Below, piece after piece: positions 8,439 to 17,163 of a stretch of 55,604 bases of DNA. Each line of letters begins with the position of its first letter. Within the stretch, counting starts at the first letter, position 1. Made by a program: the position numbers and the translations under genes. This DNA is from Bordetella ansorpii (GTDB taxonomy: Bacteria; Pseudomonadota; Gammaproteobacteria; Burkholderiales; Burkholderiaceae_B). The notes under the pieces were generated by a model. It was not told where the DNA came from. It ran no database searches and saw only the letters and a list, made by a program, of their open reading frames with translations. The stretch lies in NCBI RefSeq assembly GCF_900078315.1, contig NZ_FKBS01000017.1, forward strand, positions 1 through 55,604, given 5' to 3'.

Positions 8439-9305
8439 ATGGCTGCTGTTATCAATACCAATTACCTGTCGCTGGTTGCTCAAAACAACCTGAACAAGTC
8501 GCAGTCCGCTCTGGGCTCGGCTATCGAACGCCTGTCGTCGGGCCTGCGCATCAACAGCGCCAAGGACGACGCCGCTGGCCAAGCCATCGCCAACCGCTTC
8601 ACCGCCAACGTCAAGGGTCTGACCCAAGCCGCCCGTAACGCCAACGACGGCATCTCGCTGGCTCAAACGGCCGAAGGCGCGCTGAACGAAATCAACAACA
8701 ACCTGCAGCGCATCCGCGAACTGTCGGTTCAAGCCCAGAACGGCACCAACAGCGCCAGCGACATCGACTCGATCCAGTCGGAAGTCAACCAGCGCCTGGA
8801 AGAAATCAACCGCGTTGCCGAACAGACCCAGTTCAACGGCATCAAGGTTCTGGACAACGACGCTGAAAAGACCATCAAGATCCAGGTCGGCGCCAACGAC
8901 GGCGAAACGATCGACATCAAGGTCGCCGCTCAGACCGGCTGGAACAAGCTCACCGCCGCTGCTTCCGGCATTGCGACCGTGCCTGGTGGCGGTACTCGCG
9001 CTGTTCAAGTGAAGGGCTTCGACGTCCTGGCAACCGACGTTCTGTCCAGCATCGACGCCGCCCTGAAGGCCGTCGACACGCAGCGTAGCGACCTGGGCGC
9101 GATCCAGAACCGCTTCGAATCGACCATCGCCAACCTGAACAACACCGTCACCAACCTGACGGCTGCCCGTTCGCGTATCGAAGATTCGGACTACGCGACC
9201 GAAGTGTCGAACATGACCAAGAACCAGATCCTGCAACAGGCCGGCACCTCGGTTCTGGCCCAGGCCAACCAGGTTCCCCAGACCGTTCTGTCGCTGCTGC
9301 GTTAA
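8439..9305 (+). CDS. fliC: Flagellin
   Basis: This is the filament subunit, exported by the flagellar type III apparatus. At 288 residues it is a short flagellin. The conserved D0/D1 N-terminus ([20 protein letters not shown], then [21 protein letters not shown]) spans about residues 1-145, and the C-terminal D1/D0 part ([18 protein letters not shown] to [11 protein letters not shown]) spans about 215-288. Only about 70 residues separate them, so the surface-exposed D2/D3 part is minimal. GGGAG precedes the ATG at good spacing. The D1/variable region has several Ser/Thr residues that could be glycosylated by the adjacent locus; this is inference. Confidence 0.97.
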   Translation: MAAVINTNYLSLVAQNNLNKSQSALGSAIERLSSGLRINSAKDDAAGQAIANRFTANVKGLTQAARNANDGISLAQTAEGALNEINNNLQRIRELSVQAQNGTNSASDIDSIQSEVNQRLEEINRVAEQTQFNGIKVLDNDAEKTIKIQVGANDGETIDIKVAAQTGWNKLTAAASGIATVPGGGTRAVQVKGFDVLATDVLSSIDAALKAVDTQRSDLGAIQNRFESTIANLNNTVTNLTAARSRIEDSDYATEVSNMTKNQILQQAGTSVLAQANQVPQTVLSLLR

Positions 9306-9354
9306 TCCACGCATAGCTCAGGTCTCAGCGTCTCCTCGGGGCGCTGACGACACG

Positions 9355-9395
9355 AAAACCGCCCACCTGCTTGTTGCACTGGGCGGTTTTTCTTT
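9355..9395 (+). terminator. Rho-independent terminator after fliC
   Basis: An 11-base-pair perfect stem (AAAACCGCCCA at 9355-9365 with TGGGCGGTTTT at 9380-9390), a 14-base loop and a following T-rich stretch form a canonical intrinsic terminator 50 bases after the fliC stop codon. Confidence 0.93.
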
Positions 9396-9488
9396 GCGCT
9401 CGCCCCACAGACTCACTCAGCGCAGCCGTAGCCATACGCACCACAAAACGCAGCGAAAAGCATCAGCTTTCATAGGCTTACCCAAGGA

Positions 9489-9515
9489 TTGCCAGTCGCT
9501 GCTTATTCGTATACT
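9489..9515 (+). promoter_or_regulatory. Possible promoter of the glycosyltransferase gene
   Basis: TATACT at 9510-9515 is five of six to the -10 consensus, and TTGCCA at 9489-9494 is a possible -35, but the spacer is only 15 bases. It lies about 55 bases before the ATG at 9569 and after the fliC terminator, so a separate promoter is expected in this gap. Confidence 0.35.
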
Positions 9516-9568
9516 GAGCACCCGCCAGTTTATCCATCACCACTGCCCTTTCGGCTTCGGCTCAACCC

Positions 9569-12500
9569 ATGGCAAAAACCAGCTCCTCCTCCGCCCAAAT
9601 ACTGCAACAATTGCAGACCCGTACCGAACAATCGCCACAGGATTGCAATGCCTGGAAAGCGCTGGGTAGGCACTTGCTCGGAGTAGATGAACTGTCTGCA
9701 GCACGTGCTGCAGCCCAGCAGGCAAACAGCCTCGCGTTTAACGACGCTGAGGCCAGGCTGCTGCTTGCTCAGATCGAGTTCAAGGCTGGTTCCGTCATCA
9801 CGGCGCAACGACTATTCAGGGAAGTGCTGGCCATTCACCCCGATCATGTTGAGGCAATGCAAGGGCTCGCCGCCGCCTTGGCCGACAAAGACAATCCTGA
9901 AGAGGCACTGGTTCACTTGGAGGCGGTGCTGGCGAAGCAACCTGATCGGACGTCCGCCCTCGCCCTCAAGTTCAAGTTACTGGCTAAGCTCGGACATTTG
10001 ACCGAAGCCGTCAAGCAATGTGAAGCCCTGCAAAAAGCTGACCCTGCTAACGCGCTCATGTACTACGTAGACTTGGGCAACTACTACCGCGAGTTGGGAA
10101 ATTTCAAGAAGGCAGAAGCCTGCTATCGCAAGGCAGCGGAGTCGCCCATACAGCGTACGGTTGCGCTGTCAAACCTGCTGACGCTCGTGCACTACATGCC
10201 CGAAAAGAGCGCGGCAGACATCCACCATACCTGCAAAGTCCTAGGTTCTCTCTTCACACCCAACCGGACACCGACACGCCCCTGCCCGGCAGACCAATCA
10301 CCGCAACGTACTCTTCGGGTGGGCATCTTCTCTGAAGGTTTTTGCCTGCATCCCGTTGGATCGATGACCGTGGCGGCATTTGAACAGTTGAGCACTTACG
10401 GGATTGAGGTTTATGCGTACACGACCAATTCCACTGTGGATGCGATCACGGAACGCATGAAAGCACTCGCCCGCAAATGGACGTCTATTAGCCGCCTGGC
10501 CGAAGACGAGTTTGCCGATTTGCTGCGGGAGGATGGCATCGACATCCTGATCGATCTCGCTGGACATCACTCCGGCAGCCGTATGCTCACCGTAGCGCTG
10601 GAGCCCGCCCCGATCATCATCAAATGGGTTGGCGGACTGATCAACACGACGGGCGTCAAAGCTTTCGACTATCTGATTACCGACAGCGTCGAATCTCCAC
10701 CGGGCAGCGATTCGATGTACACGGAAAAGCTTATTCGCATGCCGGATGACTACATCTGCTACATGCCGCCGTCCAACGCTCCGGATGTGGGCGAGCTGCC
10801 CGCATTGAAGAATGGTTACGTGACCTTCGGTTGCTTCAACAACTCCGTCAAACTCAACGAAGTTGTGTTGGCGCAGTGGGCTCAACTGATGCACGACGTG
10901 CCCGGGTCGCACCTATTTCTGAAGAGTCCTCCCCTGCGCAACCCCGAAACGCAGAAAAAAATTCTCGCTTTGATGAGCGGTTACGGTATCAACTCCGATA
11001 GGATCCGGCTGGAAGGCCGCTCCAACCACTACGAGTTATTGAATCGTTATAACGAAATAGATATCGCGCTGGATCCCTGGCCATACTCCGGTGGCCTGAC
11101 TACCTGCGAAGGCATGCTGATGGGCGTACCCGCCGTCACTTTGCCCGGCCCCACGTTTGCTGGCAGGCACTCTGCTACCCACCTGGCAAACGCAGGCATG
11201 CCAGAACTCATAGTAGAAAGCTGGGAACAGTATCGTGAACGCGCAGCAGGGCTAGCAGCAAACCTGAATACCCTGAGCACGATACGGACCCATCTGAGGC
11301 GTATCCTGATAGAGTCACCGGTCTGCGACGCGCCAAAGTTCGGCCGCCACCTCGCGGATGCCTTGCGCGCGGTCTGGCAACGTTACTGCGAAGACAAACC
11401 CCGTGCCGCCATGGCGTTTACTGCGGACGGCCTCCCGTGGTTCGAGGACGAATCGGAACCAACCATCGTCAGGCACCCCGAAATAGAGTCGGACACCTTC
11501 GAATTCTCTTTCAAAGGTAGGATCGTCGCGATAGATCACGGTGCCGCCTTGGCTGGCGACGACAAACTCAAGTCACCCCACCTGCGACAGGCGCTGAACG
11601 TCATCGCCATTGATCCTGCTAAGGCTATTGAAAATCACGACGCGCTGCTTGCCAGCGGCACATTACGACACTACCAAAGCAACGTGGCTCTAGGCGACGG
11701 CAACCCCACGCAATTGCGCGTGTGCCTGGATGCCAAGCTGAACAGCACGCTGGAACCTTTACGGGCACAAGAACAGTTGATATCTTTGCGAAGAGGGGGC
11801 GAGGTACTGACGCGCCTGCCCTTGCCAACGACACGCCTTGACGACATTGAAGGCGTGGGCCAAGTGGATCTGCTGGCACTGGACGACAGGCATAACAACC
11901 TGCACATCTTGCAGGGCGCCCGCGGCCACTTGCCGAGAACGCTGATCGTCCAGGTACGCGTGCTGTTTTCGGCCATCTACCATGACCAGCCTGACCTCGG
12001 TCAATTAACTCAAGAGCTCGCCCAGCACGGCCTACGGCTGCTTCGCCTGAATGACGCCGCGCAGCACAATTATCTTCCCGCGCCACTCGCGTTGCACACC
12101 CAATTTCCGGGTTCGCAACTGCTCAATGCCAATGCGGTCTTCGTTCCGACCGATGCGCGCCTACGAGCGATGGATCGGAATCAACGCCAGAAGCTCGCAT
12201 TCTTACTGCACTATTTATATGGCGCAACGGATCTAGCCCACCTAGTGCTTGGTCTTGATTGCGAAAAGGTGGCGTTGCGGTTCTTGAAATCCGCCGGATG
12301 GCTGAGCGAAGCAGCGCAGGTTGCTGTCGAGTTCGAAGCAGTAGCTGATACCGTCCACGTTGCGTTGCGCAATGTGGCGAGCAAAGAAGAAGCTGAGACA
12401 ATCGTACGCGTAATACGTAGCTTTCCTCAGTGGCGACCGGAACGGCTCGCAGACTTAATAGCACAATGTGAAGCTGTTTTGCTCGAAGATGGCGCAAACA

Positions 12501-14806
12501 ATACGGCGCACTTTACGTTGGTTCATGCGCTAAATGCCCAGCACGCCAAGGCAGTTACCCCACCAGACACTACCGAGGCGACCTCGGAAATGCGGGAACG
12601 CCTTAAAGAAATGGGCTGGGAAAACAAGGGGGCGCTGTACGCTTACTGGCTAAAGAAAATCGAACGTGCATCGGCCCGACCATCCGCCCCGATAAGTGCG
12701 ATTCTCATTGCCAATCGATTCAAGCCTGAGATTATTGAAAACTTAGCGTTGCTTCGAGAACAATGCAGCGACTTGGAAATCGTATTTGTCAACAACGGGG
12801 CTCCCAGGTCGGATTTCTCAGCGATCTCTGCCACTGTCGACGTCTGGATTGACCTCAAAGGAAACTCTGGTGCGTACTTGGCCCGTAACATCGGCGCCGT
12901 CTTTTCCAGCGCAAAGATCCTGCTGTTTGTGGACGATGATGGACTGCCGGAACCGGACTTCGTCGATGCACACCTGCGCACTCATTCCACCCATCGCCCC
13001 ATATCTTTGCGAGGCGTGTATCGCCCCAGATCGAAAGATGGAGAAGCCCCCCCGCACTACCATCTTGGAGACGAGATATGCGCTGCGCCCCCCGTTCTTG
13101 AGGGCAACGTTTCGTTTGCAAGAGACGCTTTCGTAGCCGTAGGCGGCTGGGGGGACTATATCCTTTTCGGCCACGGCGGCTTCGACGTATCTCATAGATT
13201 GAACCAGCACGGATTCTTACTCCAGCGCCAGCTCTACACGCCAAGTTCGATCCTACGCCACGACTATCTGAGAGGCGAAGCTCATGCGACTGAGAAATTC
13301 GCCAAGCAGAATGCCTCTTGGCATTTGCTTGATGCTTTGGGTCACGTCAAGTCCCTTGAAGTCTCGCGGCAAGCAATCACCCCGGAAATGCCGGCGGTTC
13401 GCCACACGCTTCCTCAACGACTGGTGGTCAGCCTCACGTCCTATCAAAAGCGATTCAGCACGCTGCACGAAACCTTGGAATGCTTGACGAACCAGTCCGT
13501 AAAACCAGACCGCATCATCTTGTGGATTTCGTATGAAGATCAGGCCGCACTTCCTGACCGGGTGAGGCTGTACGGACACAGCGGCGTAGAAATAAAGTAT
13601 TGCAGAGATATTCGTTCTTACAAAAAGATCATTCCAACACTTCGGGAAGAAGGGGCGGCCTTCATTGTCACGGCAGATGACGATGTGGCCTATCCGCGAG
13701 ATTGGCTGGAGAAACTTGTTCAAGCGTGGCCTAATGACTACCGCACCGTAGTGGCTTGGCGAGCTCACACAATCGTGACAGATCCGGCCAACGGCACACC
13801 CCTTCCCTATGCTCAATGGGAGCCGGCGGCCGCCGTAATGAACACCCCTTCAGAGCGGATTTTTCCCACTGGCGTGGGCGGCGTTTTGTATCCTCCTGGG
13901 GTATTTCACCAGGACGTTTTCGATGAAGATACATTTCAGCTTCTCTGCCCTGATGCCGACGACGTTTGGTTATACGCAATGTGCCGCCGCAATGGAGCAA
14001 AGTTCAAAACCGTTGGCGAGCCTTTCAAGATCAATGCTTGGACGGGAACCCAACAGGAAAGCCTTTGGCATAAAAACCTAGGTCGCAACCAAAACGATAA
14101 ATGGATTCAATGCATCATTGATCGCTACGGGGTTTTCGACTGCCTTCCTGCAGAACCTCGATCTTCTCGGCCCCCCTTAGCAAATAGCACTTTTGACAGC
14201 GCTGCGTACTGGTCTAATCGCTATCGACTGGGCGGGAACTCCGGCTCAGGTTCCTACGGGCGTTTAGCACAATTCAAGGCAGAAGTCCTGAACGCTCTTG
14301 TCAAAGAATTCGACGTTGCATCGGTCATTGAATTCGGCTGCGGAGATGGCGCACAGTTGCAGCTTGCCGATTATCCCAAGTATTTAGGGCTCGACATCAC
14401 CCAGGAAAGCGTGCAACGTTGTCGCTCCTTATTCTCCCAAGATCAGAGCAAAGCGTTCAAGACTGTGGCCGATTACGCGGGCGAGCAGGCCGAACTGGCG
14501 CTCTCGCTTGATGTGATCTTTCATCTGATTGAGGACCACGTTTTCGATGCCTACATGCATCGCTTGCTGGGTGCCGCGCAGAGATATGCCATCGTTTACT
14601 CATCTAATCACGAGAGCAGCACGCGCAGCGTACACGTCCGGCATAGGAAGTTCGTGGATTGGATAAATAAGTATTATTCCAACGATTTCAAACTGATTCG
14701 GCACATCCCCAACCGCTATCCTTTGAGGAATGATCCGGAAAACGAGTCGTTCGCTGACTTCTACATCTTCGAGAAGATCGGACAATTTACGAGTTTTTCT
14801 CGATAA
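9569..14806 (+). CDS. Multi-domain TPR/GT41 glycosyltransferase-methyltransferase, probable flagellin modification enzyme
   Basis: This 1745-residue protein joins several catalytic modules. Residues 1-215 are tetratricopeptide repeats. About 245-610 is a GT41 O-GlcNAc-transferase-like (SPINDLY) catalytic domain (RVGIFSEGFCLHPVG, ILIDLAGHHSGSR, VTFGCFNNSVKLN, DPWPYSGGLTTCEGMLMGVP). About 640-840 resembles an FkbM-type methyltransferase fold without a clear SAM loop. About 1040-1260 is a GT2-type GT-A domain with FVDDDGLPEPDF. About 1280-1530 is another GT-A domain with TADDDVAYPRDWL. About 1544-1745 is a class I SAM methyltransferase with VIEFGCGDGAQL. Four to five enzyme activities in one chain, next to fliC, suggest stepwise assembly and methylation of a flagellin glycan (inference). 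The gene is lower in G+C than the flagellar genes (30 of 60 bases in 12361-12420). It lies 18 bases before a second methyltransferase gene. Confidence 0.88.
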   Translation: MAKTSSSSAQILQQLQTRTEQSPQDCNAWKALGRHLLGVDELSAARAAAQQANSLAFNDAEARLLLAQIEFKAGSVITAQRLFREVLAIHPDHVEAMQGLAAALADKDNPEEALVHLEAVLAKQPDRTSALALKFKLLAKLGHLTEAVKQCEALQKADPANALMYYVDLGNYYRELGNFKKAEACYRKAAESPIQRTVALSNLLTLVHYMPEKSAADIHHTCKVLGSLFTPNRTPTRPCPADQSPQRTLRVGIFSEGFCLHPVGSMTVAAFEQLSTYGIEVYAYTTNSTVDAITERMKALARKWTSISRLAEDEFADLLREDGIDILIDLAGHHSGSRMLTVALEPAPIIIKWVGGLINTTGVKAFDYLITDSVESPPGSDSMYTEKLIRMPDDYICYMPPSNAPDVGELPALKNGYVTFGCFNNSVKLNEVVLAQWAQLMHDVPGSHLFLKSPPLRNPETQKKILALMSGYGINSDRIRLEGRSNHYELLNRYNEIDIALDPWPYSGGLTTCEGMLMGVPAVTLPGPTFAGRHSATHLANAGMPELIVESWEQYRERAAGLAANLNTLSTIRTHLRRILIESPVCDAPKFGRHLADALRAVWQRYCEDKPRAAMAFTADGLPWFEDESEPTIVRHPEIESDTFEFSFKGRIVAIDHGAALAGDDKLKSPHLRQALNVIAIDPAKAIENHDALLASGTLRHYQSNVALGDGNPTQLRVCLDAKLNSTLEPLRAQEQLISLRRGGEVLTRLPLPTTRLDDIEGVGQVDLLALDDRHNNLHILQGARGHLPRTLIVQVRVLFSAIYHDQPDLGQLTQELAQHGLRLLRLNDAAQHNYLPAPLALHTQFPGSQLLNANAVFVPTDARLRAMDRNQRQKLAFLLHYLYGATDLAHLVLGLDCEKVALRFLKSAGWLSEAAQVAVEFEAVADTVHVALRNVASKEEAETIVRVIRSFPQWRPERLADLIAQCEAVLLEDGANNTAHFTLVHALNAQHAKAVTPPDTTEATSEMRERLKEMGWENKGALYAYWLKKIERASARPSAPISAILIANRFKPEIIENLALLREQCSDLEIVFVNNGAPRSDFSAISATVDVWIDLKGNSGAYLARNIGAVFSSAKILLFVDDDGLPEPDFVDAHLRTHSTHRPISLRGVYRPRSKDGEAPPHYHLGDEICAAPPVLEGNVSFARDAFVAVGGWGDYILFGHGGFDVSHRLNQHGFLLQRQLYTPSSILRHDYLRGEAHATEKFAKQNASWHLLDALGHVKSLEVSRQAITPEMPAVRHTLPQRLVVSLTSYQKRFSTLHETLECLTNQSVKPDRIILWISYEDQAALPDRVRLYGHSGVEIKYCRDIRSYKKIIPTLREEGAAFIVTADDDVAYPRDWLEKLVQAWPNDYRTVVAWRAHTIVTDPANGTPLPYAQWEPAAAVMNTPSERIFPTGVGGVLYPPGVFHQDVFDEDTFQLLCPDADDVWLYAMCRRNGAKFKTVGEPFKINAWTGTQQESLWHKNLGRNQNDKWIQCIIDRYGVFDCLPAEPRSSRPPLANSTFDSAAYWSNRYRLGGNSGSGSYGRLAQFKAEVLNALVKEFDVASVIEFGCGDGAQLQLADYPKYLGLDITQESVQRCRSLFSQDQSKAFKTVADYAGEQAELALSLDVIFHLIEDHVFDAYMHRLLGAAQRYAIVYSSNHESSTRSVHVRHRKFVDWINKYYSNDFKLIRHIPNRYPLRNDPENESFADFYIFEKIGQFTSFSR

Positions 14807-14824
14807 GCCACATTAGGCATCGCC

Positions 14825-15520
14825 ATGAACTTAATTGAGTTCTTTCCTGCTGATCACTCCAGTCAAATTGACGCCTACTATTACATACGCACTTATTCGC
14901 CCAGCTCTTCTCGTACCGATTTCGTAGATCTGGGAGCCGGAGGTGGGAGTTCGCATGCAATTGCGAAAGACGCGATACCGGGTCTGAACTGGATCGGAAT
15001 TGACATCGAGGACAGCCCCGAAGTTCGTGCTAGACGCATACACGACCTGGATTTTCGAAGCTTTGATGGGATTAATATCCCGCTGTCGGACGCGTCAGTG
15101 GATTTCGTTTTTTCCCGGCAGGTTTTCGAGCATGTGCGCCATCCGGAGCCGCTGCTCAGGGAGATACGAAGGATTTTACGCCCCGGCGGGGTATTTGCCG
15201 GCTCGGTCTCTCAACTTGAGCCGTTTCACTCATTCAGCATCAGCAACTTTACTTTTTACGGATTTGCGACGATGGCGCTGAATGCAGGGCTACATCCCAA
15301 GGAATTCCGTCCAGGCGTAGATGGCCTGACATTGATAGCCCGACATTTCTTCAAGTTTCATATGAAGCAGAATGCCGCCATATTCGACACTTGGATCGCT
15401 GCCGAATCTCCTCTTAACTCATTCATCGCATCCCAGATGCGGGAGAAATCCCATCAGGAGATTAATCAAGCGAAAACCCAGTATGCGGGCCACCTGTGTT
15501 TCAAGTTCATAAAGCCTTAG
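14825..15520 (+). CDS. Class I SAM-dependent methyltransferase
   Basis: The 231-residue protein has the SAM-binding loop [16 protein letters not shown] near residues 33-48, the acidic residue of motif II (IGIDIED) near 59-65, and the Methyltransf_11-like post-motifs [20 protein letters not shown] and [15 protein letters not shown]. It starts 18 bases after the large glycosyltransferase gene and shares its lower G+C, so the two are probably one transcript and one glycan pathway. The acceptor could be a sugar hydroxyl, a sugar acid or a protein residue; sequence alone does not say. Confidence 0.85.
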   Translation: MNLIEFFPADHSSQIDAYYYIRTYSPSSSRTDFVDLGAGGGSSHAIAKDAIPGLNWIGIDIEDSPEVRARRIHDLDFRSFDGINIPLSDASVDFVFSRQVFEHVRHPEPLLREIRRILRPGGVFAGSVSQLEPFHSFSISNFTFYGFATMALNAGLHPKEFRPGVDGLTLIARHFFKFHMKQNAAIFDTWIAAESPLNSFIASQMREKSHQEINQAKTQYAGHLCFKFIKP

Positions 15521-15522
15521 AT

Positions 15523-15595
15523 GCTTCCATCGGAAGCTAGCTGCACTGGCGCAGCAGGCCAGCCCGGCTCACCAAGCTGGACGTCGCGCCAGTGC
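15523..15595. repeat. Hairpin and inverted repeat after the methyltransferase gene
   Basis: Two foldable elements follow the stop codon: GCTTCC/GGAAGC at 15523-15537 with a 3-base loop, and GCACTGGCGC (15543-15552) with GCGCCAGTGC (15586-15595), a perfect 10-base-pair stem around 33 bases. There is no T tract, so a Rho-independent terminator is uncertain; RNA stabilisation is possible. Confidence 0.5.
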
Positions 15596-15733
15596 GCCGG
15601 ACTACCGAGGGCGGGCGCGGCCTTCGCTGCATGGCCCCTCGCCTTTCAATGCAAGACCAGGCGGTAACGAAGGTGTCGCACTGCCCCGCCCTGATCCGTA
15701 TACAATCCTCGCACCCTTACCGGAGAGCCAAGC

Positions 15734-15928
15734 ATGGATATCGACGTCAACAACGCGGTCTACAGCACCCTGGCCATGCGCAATACGCAGGCCCATGACG
15801 AAGTGCAAGCCTTGCTGCTGAAGAAGGTTCTGAACTCGCAGGCCGACACCATTGCCACGCTGATGCAATCGGTGGCGCCCAAGGCGGTTGACGCCGCGCT
15901 GGGCGGCAACATCGATACCCACGCCTGA
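15734..15928 (+). CDS. YjfB-family putative motility protein
   Basis: A 64-residue protein beginning MDIDVNNAVYSTLAMRNTQA and ending with QSVAPKAVDAALGGNIDTHA resembles the small YjfB putative motility family (an alpha-helical domain with a conserved ALLLKKVLNSQADTIATLMQ helix). GGAG lies 9 bases before the ATG. A weak -10-like TATACA occurs just upstream, near 15700, so it may be independently transcribed. Its molecular role is not established; the flagellar neighbourhood agrees with the family name. Confidence 0.75.
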   Translation: MDIDVNNAVYSTLAMRNTQAHDEVQALLLKKVLNSQADTIATLMQSVAPKAVDAALGGNIDTHA

Positions 15929-16262
15929 ACGCCGCGGCGTTCCCGCCTGCCGCCATTGAAATGCAGCAGCGCCGGACGACGGCGCTGCCTGGCCAGGTGA
16001 TCCCGTGGTATCGGACTCCCGGACGGCGGGCTGTCCCGCTGAGATCTTCAGCGACTGCTCCAGTTGATTGATGGCAGGCCGCCATCTTTCCAGCGTTGTC
16101 GAACCCGCCAAACTGAGCGGCAGAAAGGCATGGATCATGCTTCTGCCGAAGCCCGCCAGCCTGCTCGCTGCCACCGCTATCCCGTTTGGACAAGAACGGC
16201 GAGCGCTTCTTCAAGATCAAACGGTCCTTCTCATCGGACCGCAGCCAGACATAAAGCCGGAC
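15929..16262. other. Convergent gap with possible decayed coding sequence
   Basis: This 334-base gap separates yjfB from the 3' end of the srf operon. A perfect 16-base palindrome GAACGCCGCGGCGTTC starts just after the yjfB stop and could act in both directions. Near 16186-16250 one plus frame reads as a plausible protein tail (LDKNGERFFKIKRSFSSD, then a stop), but the sequence upstream in that frame is not protein-like, so it may be a gene remnant. Nothing else could be supported. Confidence 0.35.
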
Positions 16263-17111
16263 TCACTGCGCCGACAATCGCTTGCGGATGTTCTCGAACT
16301 CCTGCTTCACCACCTCGAACCCGTACTGCTTCTCCAGCCGCTTCACGATGAAGTGCCCGCGCGCCATGTCCTGGTAGAAGCCGGTGAACATGACGTTGAT
16401 CGCTGCGCCACCCGCCGCGCCGATCAGCGGGACGGCCTGGGCCGCAGCCTTTTCCGTGATGGCGATACCGAACCGGGATGCGACCTTCTTGATGACGAGG
16501 GCCAGCCACGCGCCCGCCTGTGATGAGGTCATCTTGCCCGTGGCCTCTTTCGACGCCATCGCAGCCAGTTCCTTGGCAATGAAACCCACGGATTCCGTGG
16601 TGAACAATCGCATGGCGTAATAGGTCGTCTCTGCCTGGTCGTCCTGCTCGGTTTCGCCGCCCAGCGCGAAGACCTCGATGCAGGCCCGCTTAGTGTCCAG
16701 CTCGCTCAAGTCGAATCCTTCGCTTCTGGCGACGTCGGCCACCGCCCGCATCAGGATGGTCGTGGAAACCGGCAATTCCACCGCCAGCCCCGTGAACCCG
16801 AAGAATCCTCCCACCCCGCCGGACGCCGCGGCATAGGCCTTGTTCAGCCAGGGCGACGCCGCGCGGGGCTTGTTGTCCAGGCTCCACAAGGCCGCGTCCG
16901 CGGCCTTGCTCAGCGCGCCCTCCACCAGCCTGTTCAGGTTCTTCTCCAAGCCGGCCGGCACGTATTCGAGCAGTCTTTCCAGCGGCTTGCCGACCATAGA
17001 GGTGATTCTTGCCGTCAGCGTCGGGGACACCAACAGTGAAACGGCCCTCTCCAGATCGCGATAGTCGGACGTGCCGGGTGAAATCGCCGAGACTTGGGTT
17101 TCGTTCTGCAT
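16263..17111 (-). CDS. EcsC family protein
   Basis: The 282-residue protein belongs to the EcsC family, named after a Bacillus protein whose gene accompanies the Ecs ABC transporter. Family features are the Gly/Ala-rich hydrophobic stretch GGVGGFFGFTGLAVELPVST (near 97-116), a second such stretch AAAQAVPLIGAAGGAAINVM near the end, and conserved Arg/Glu segments between them. These may insert into or lie on membranes. Start: the ATG at 17111 has GGAG at good spacing, while the in-frame GTG 6 bases upstream overlaps that site. It is the last gene of the minus-strand srf operon, 52 bases after the vWA gene. Function unknown. Confidence 0.85.
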   Translation of the reverse strand: MQNETQVSAISPGTSDYRDLERAVSLLVSPTLTARITSMVGKPLERLLEYVPAGLEKNLNRLVEGALSKAADAALWSLDNKPRAASPWLNKAYAAASGGVGGFFGFTGLAVELPVSTTILMRAVADVARSEGFDLSELDTKRACIEVFALGGETEQDDQAETTYYAMRLFTTESVGFIAKELAAMASKEATGKMTSSQAGAWLALVIKKVASRFGIAITEKAAAQAVPLIGAAGGAAINVMFTGFYQDMARGHFIVKRLEKQYGFEVVKQEFENIRKRLSAQ

Positions 17112-17163
17112 GGTCACTCCACTGCGACAACGGTCGTCAATCGGCTACGGTAACTCAGATTCG

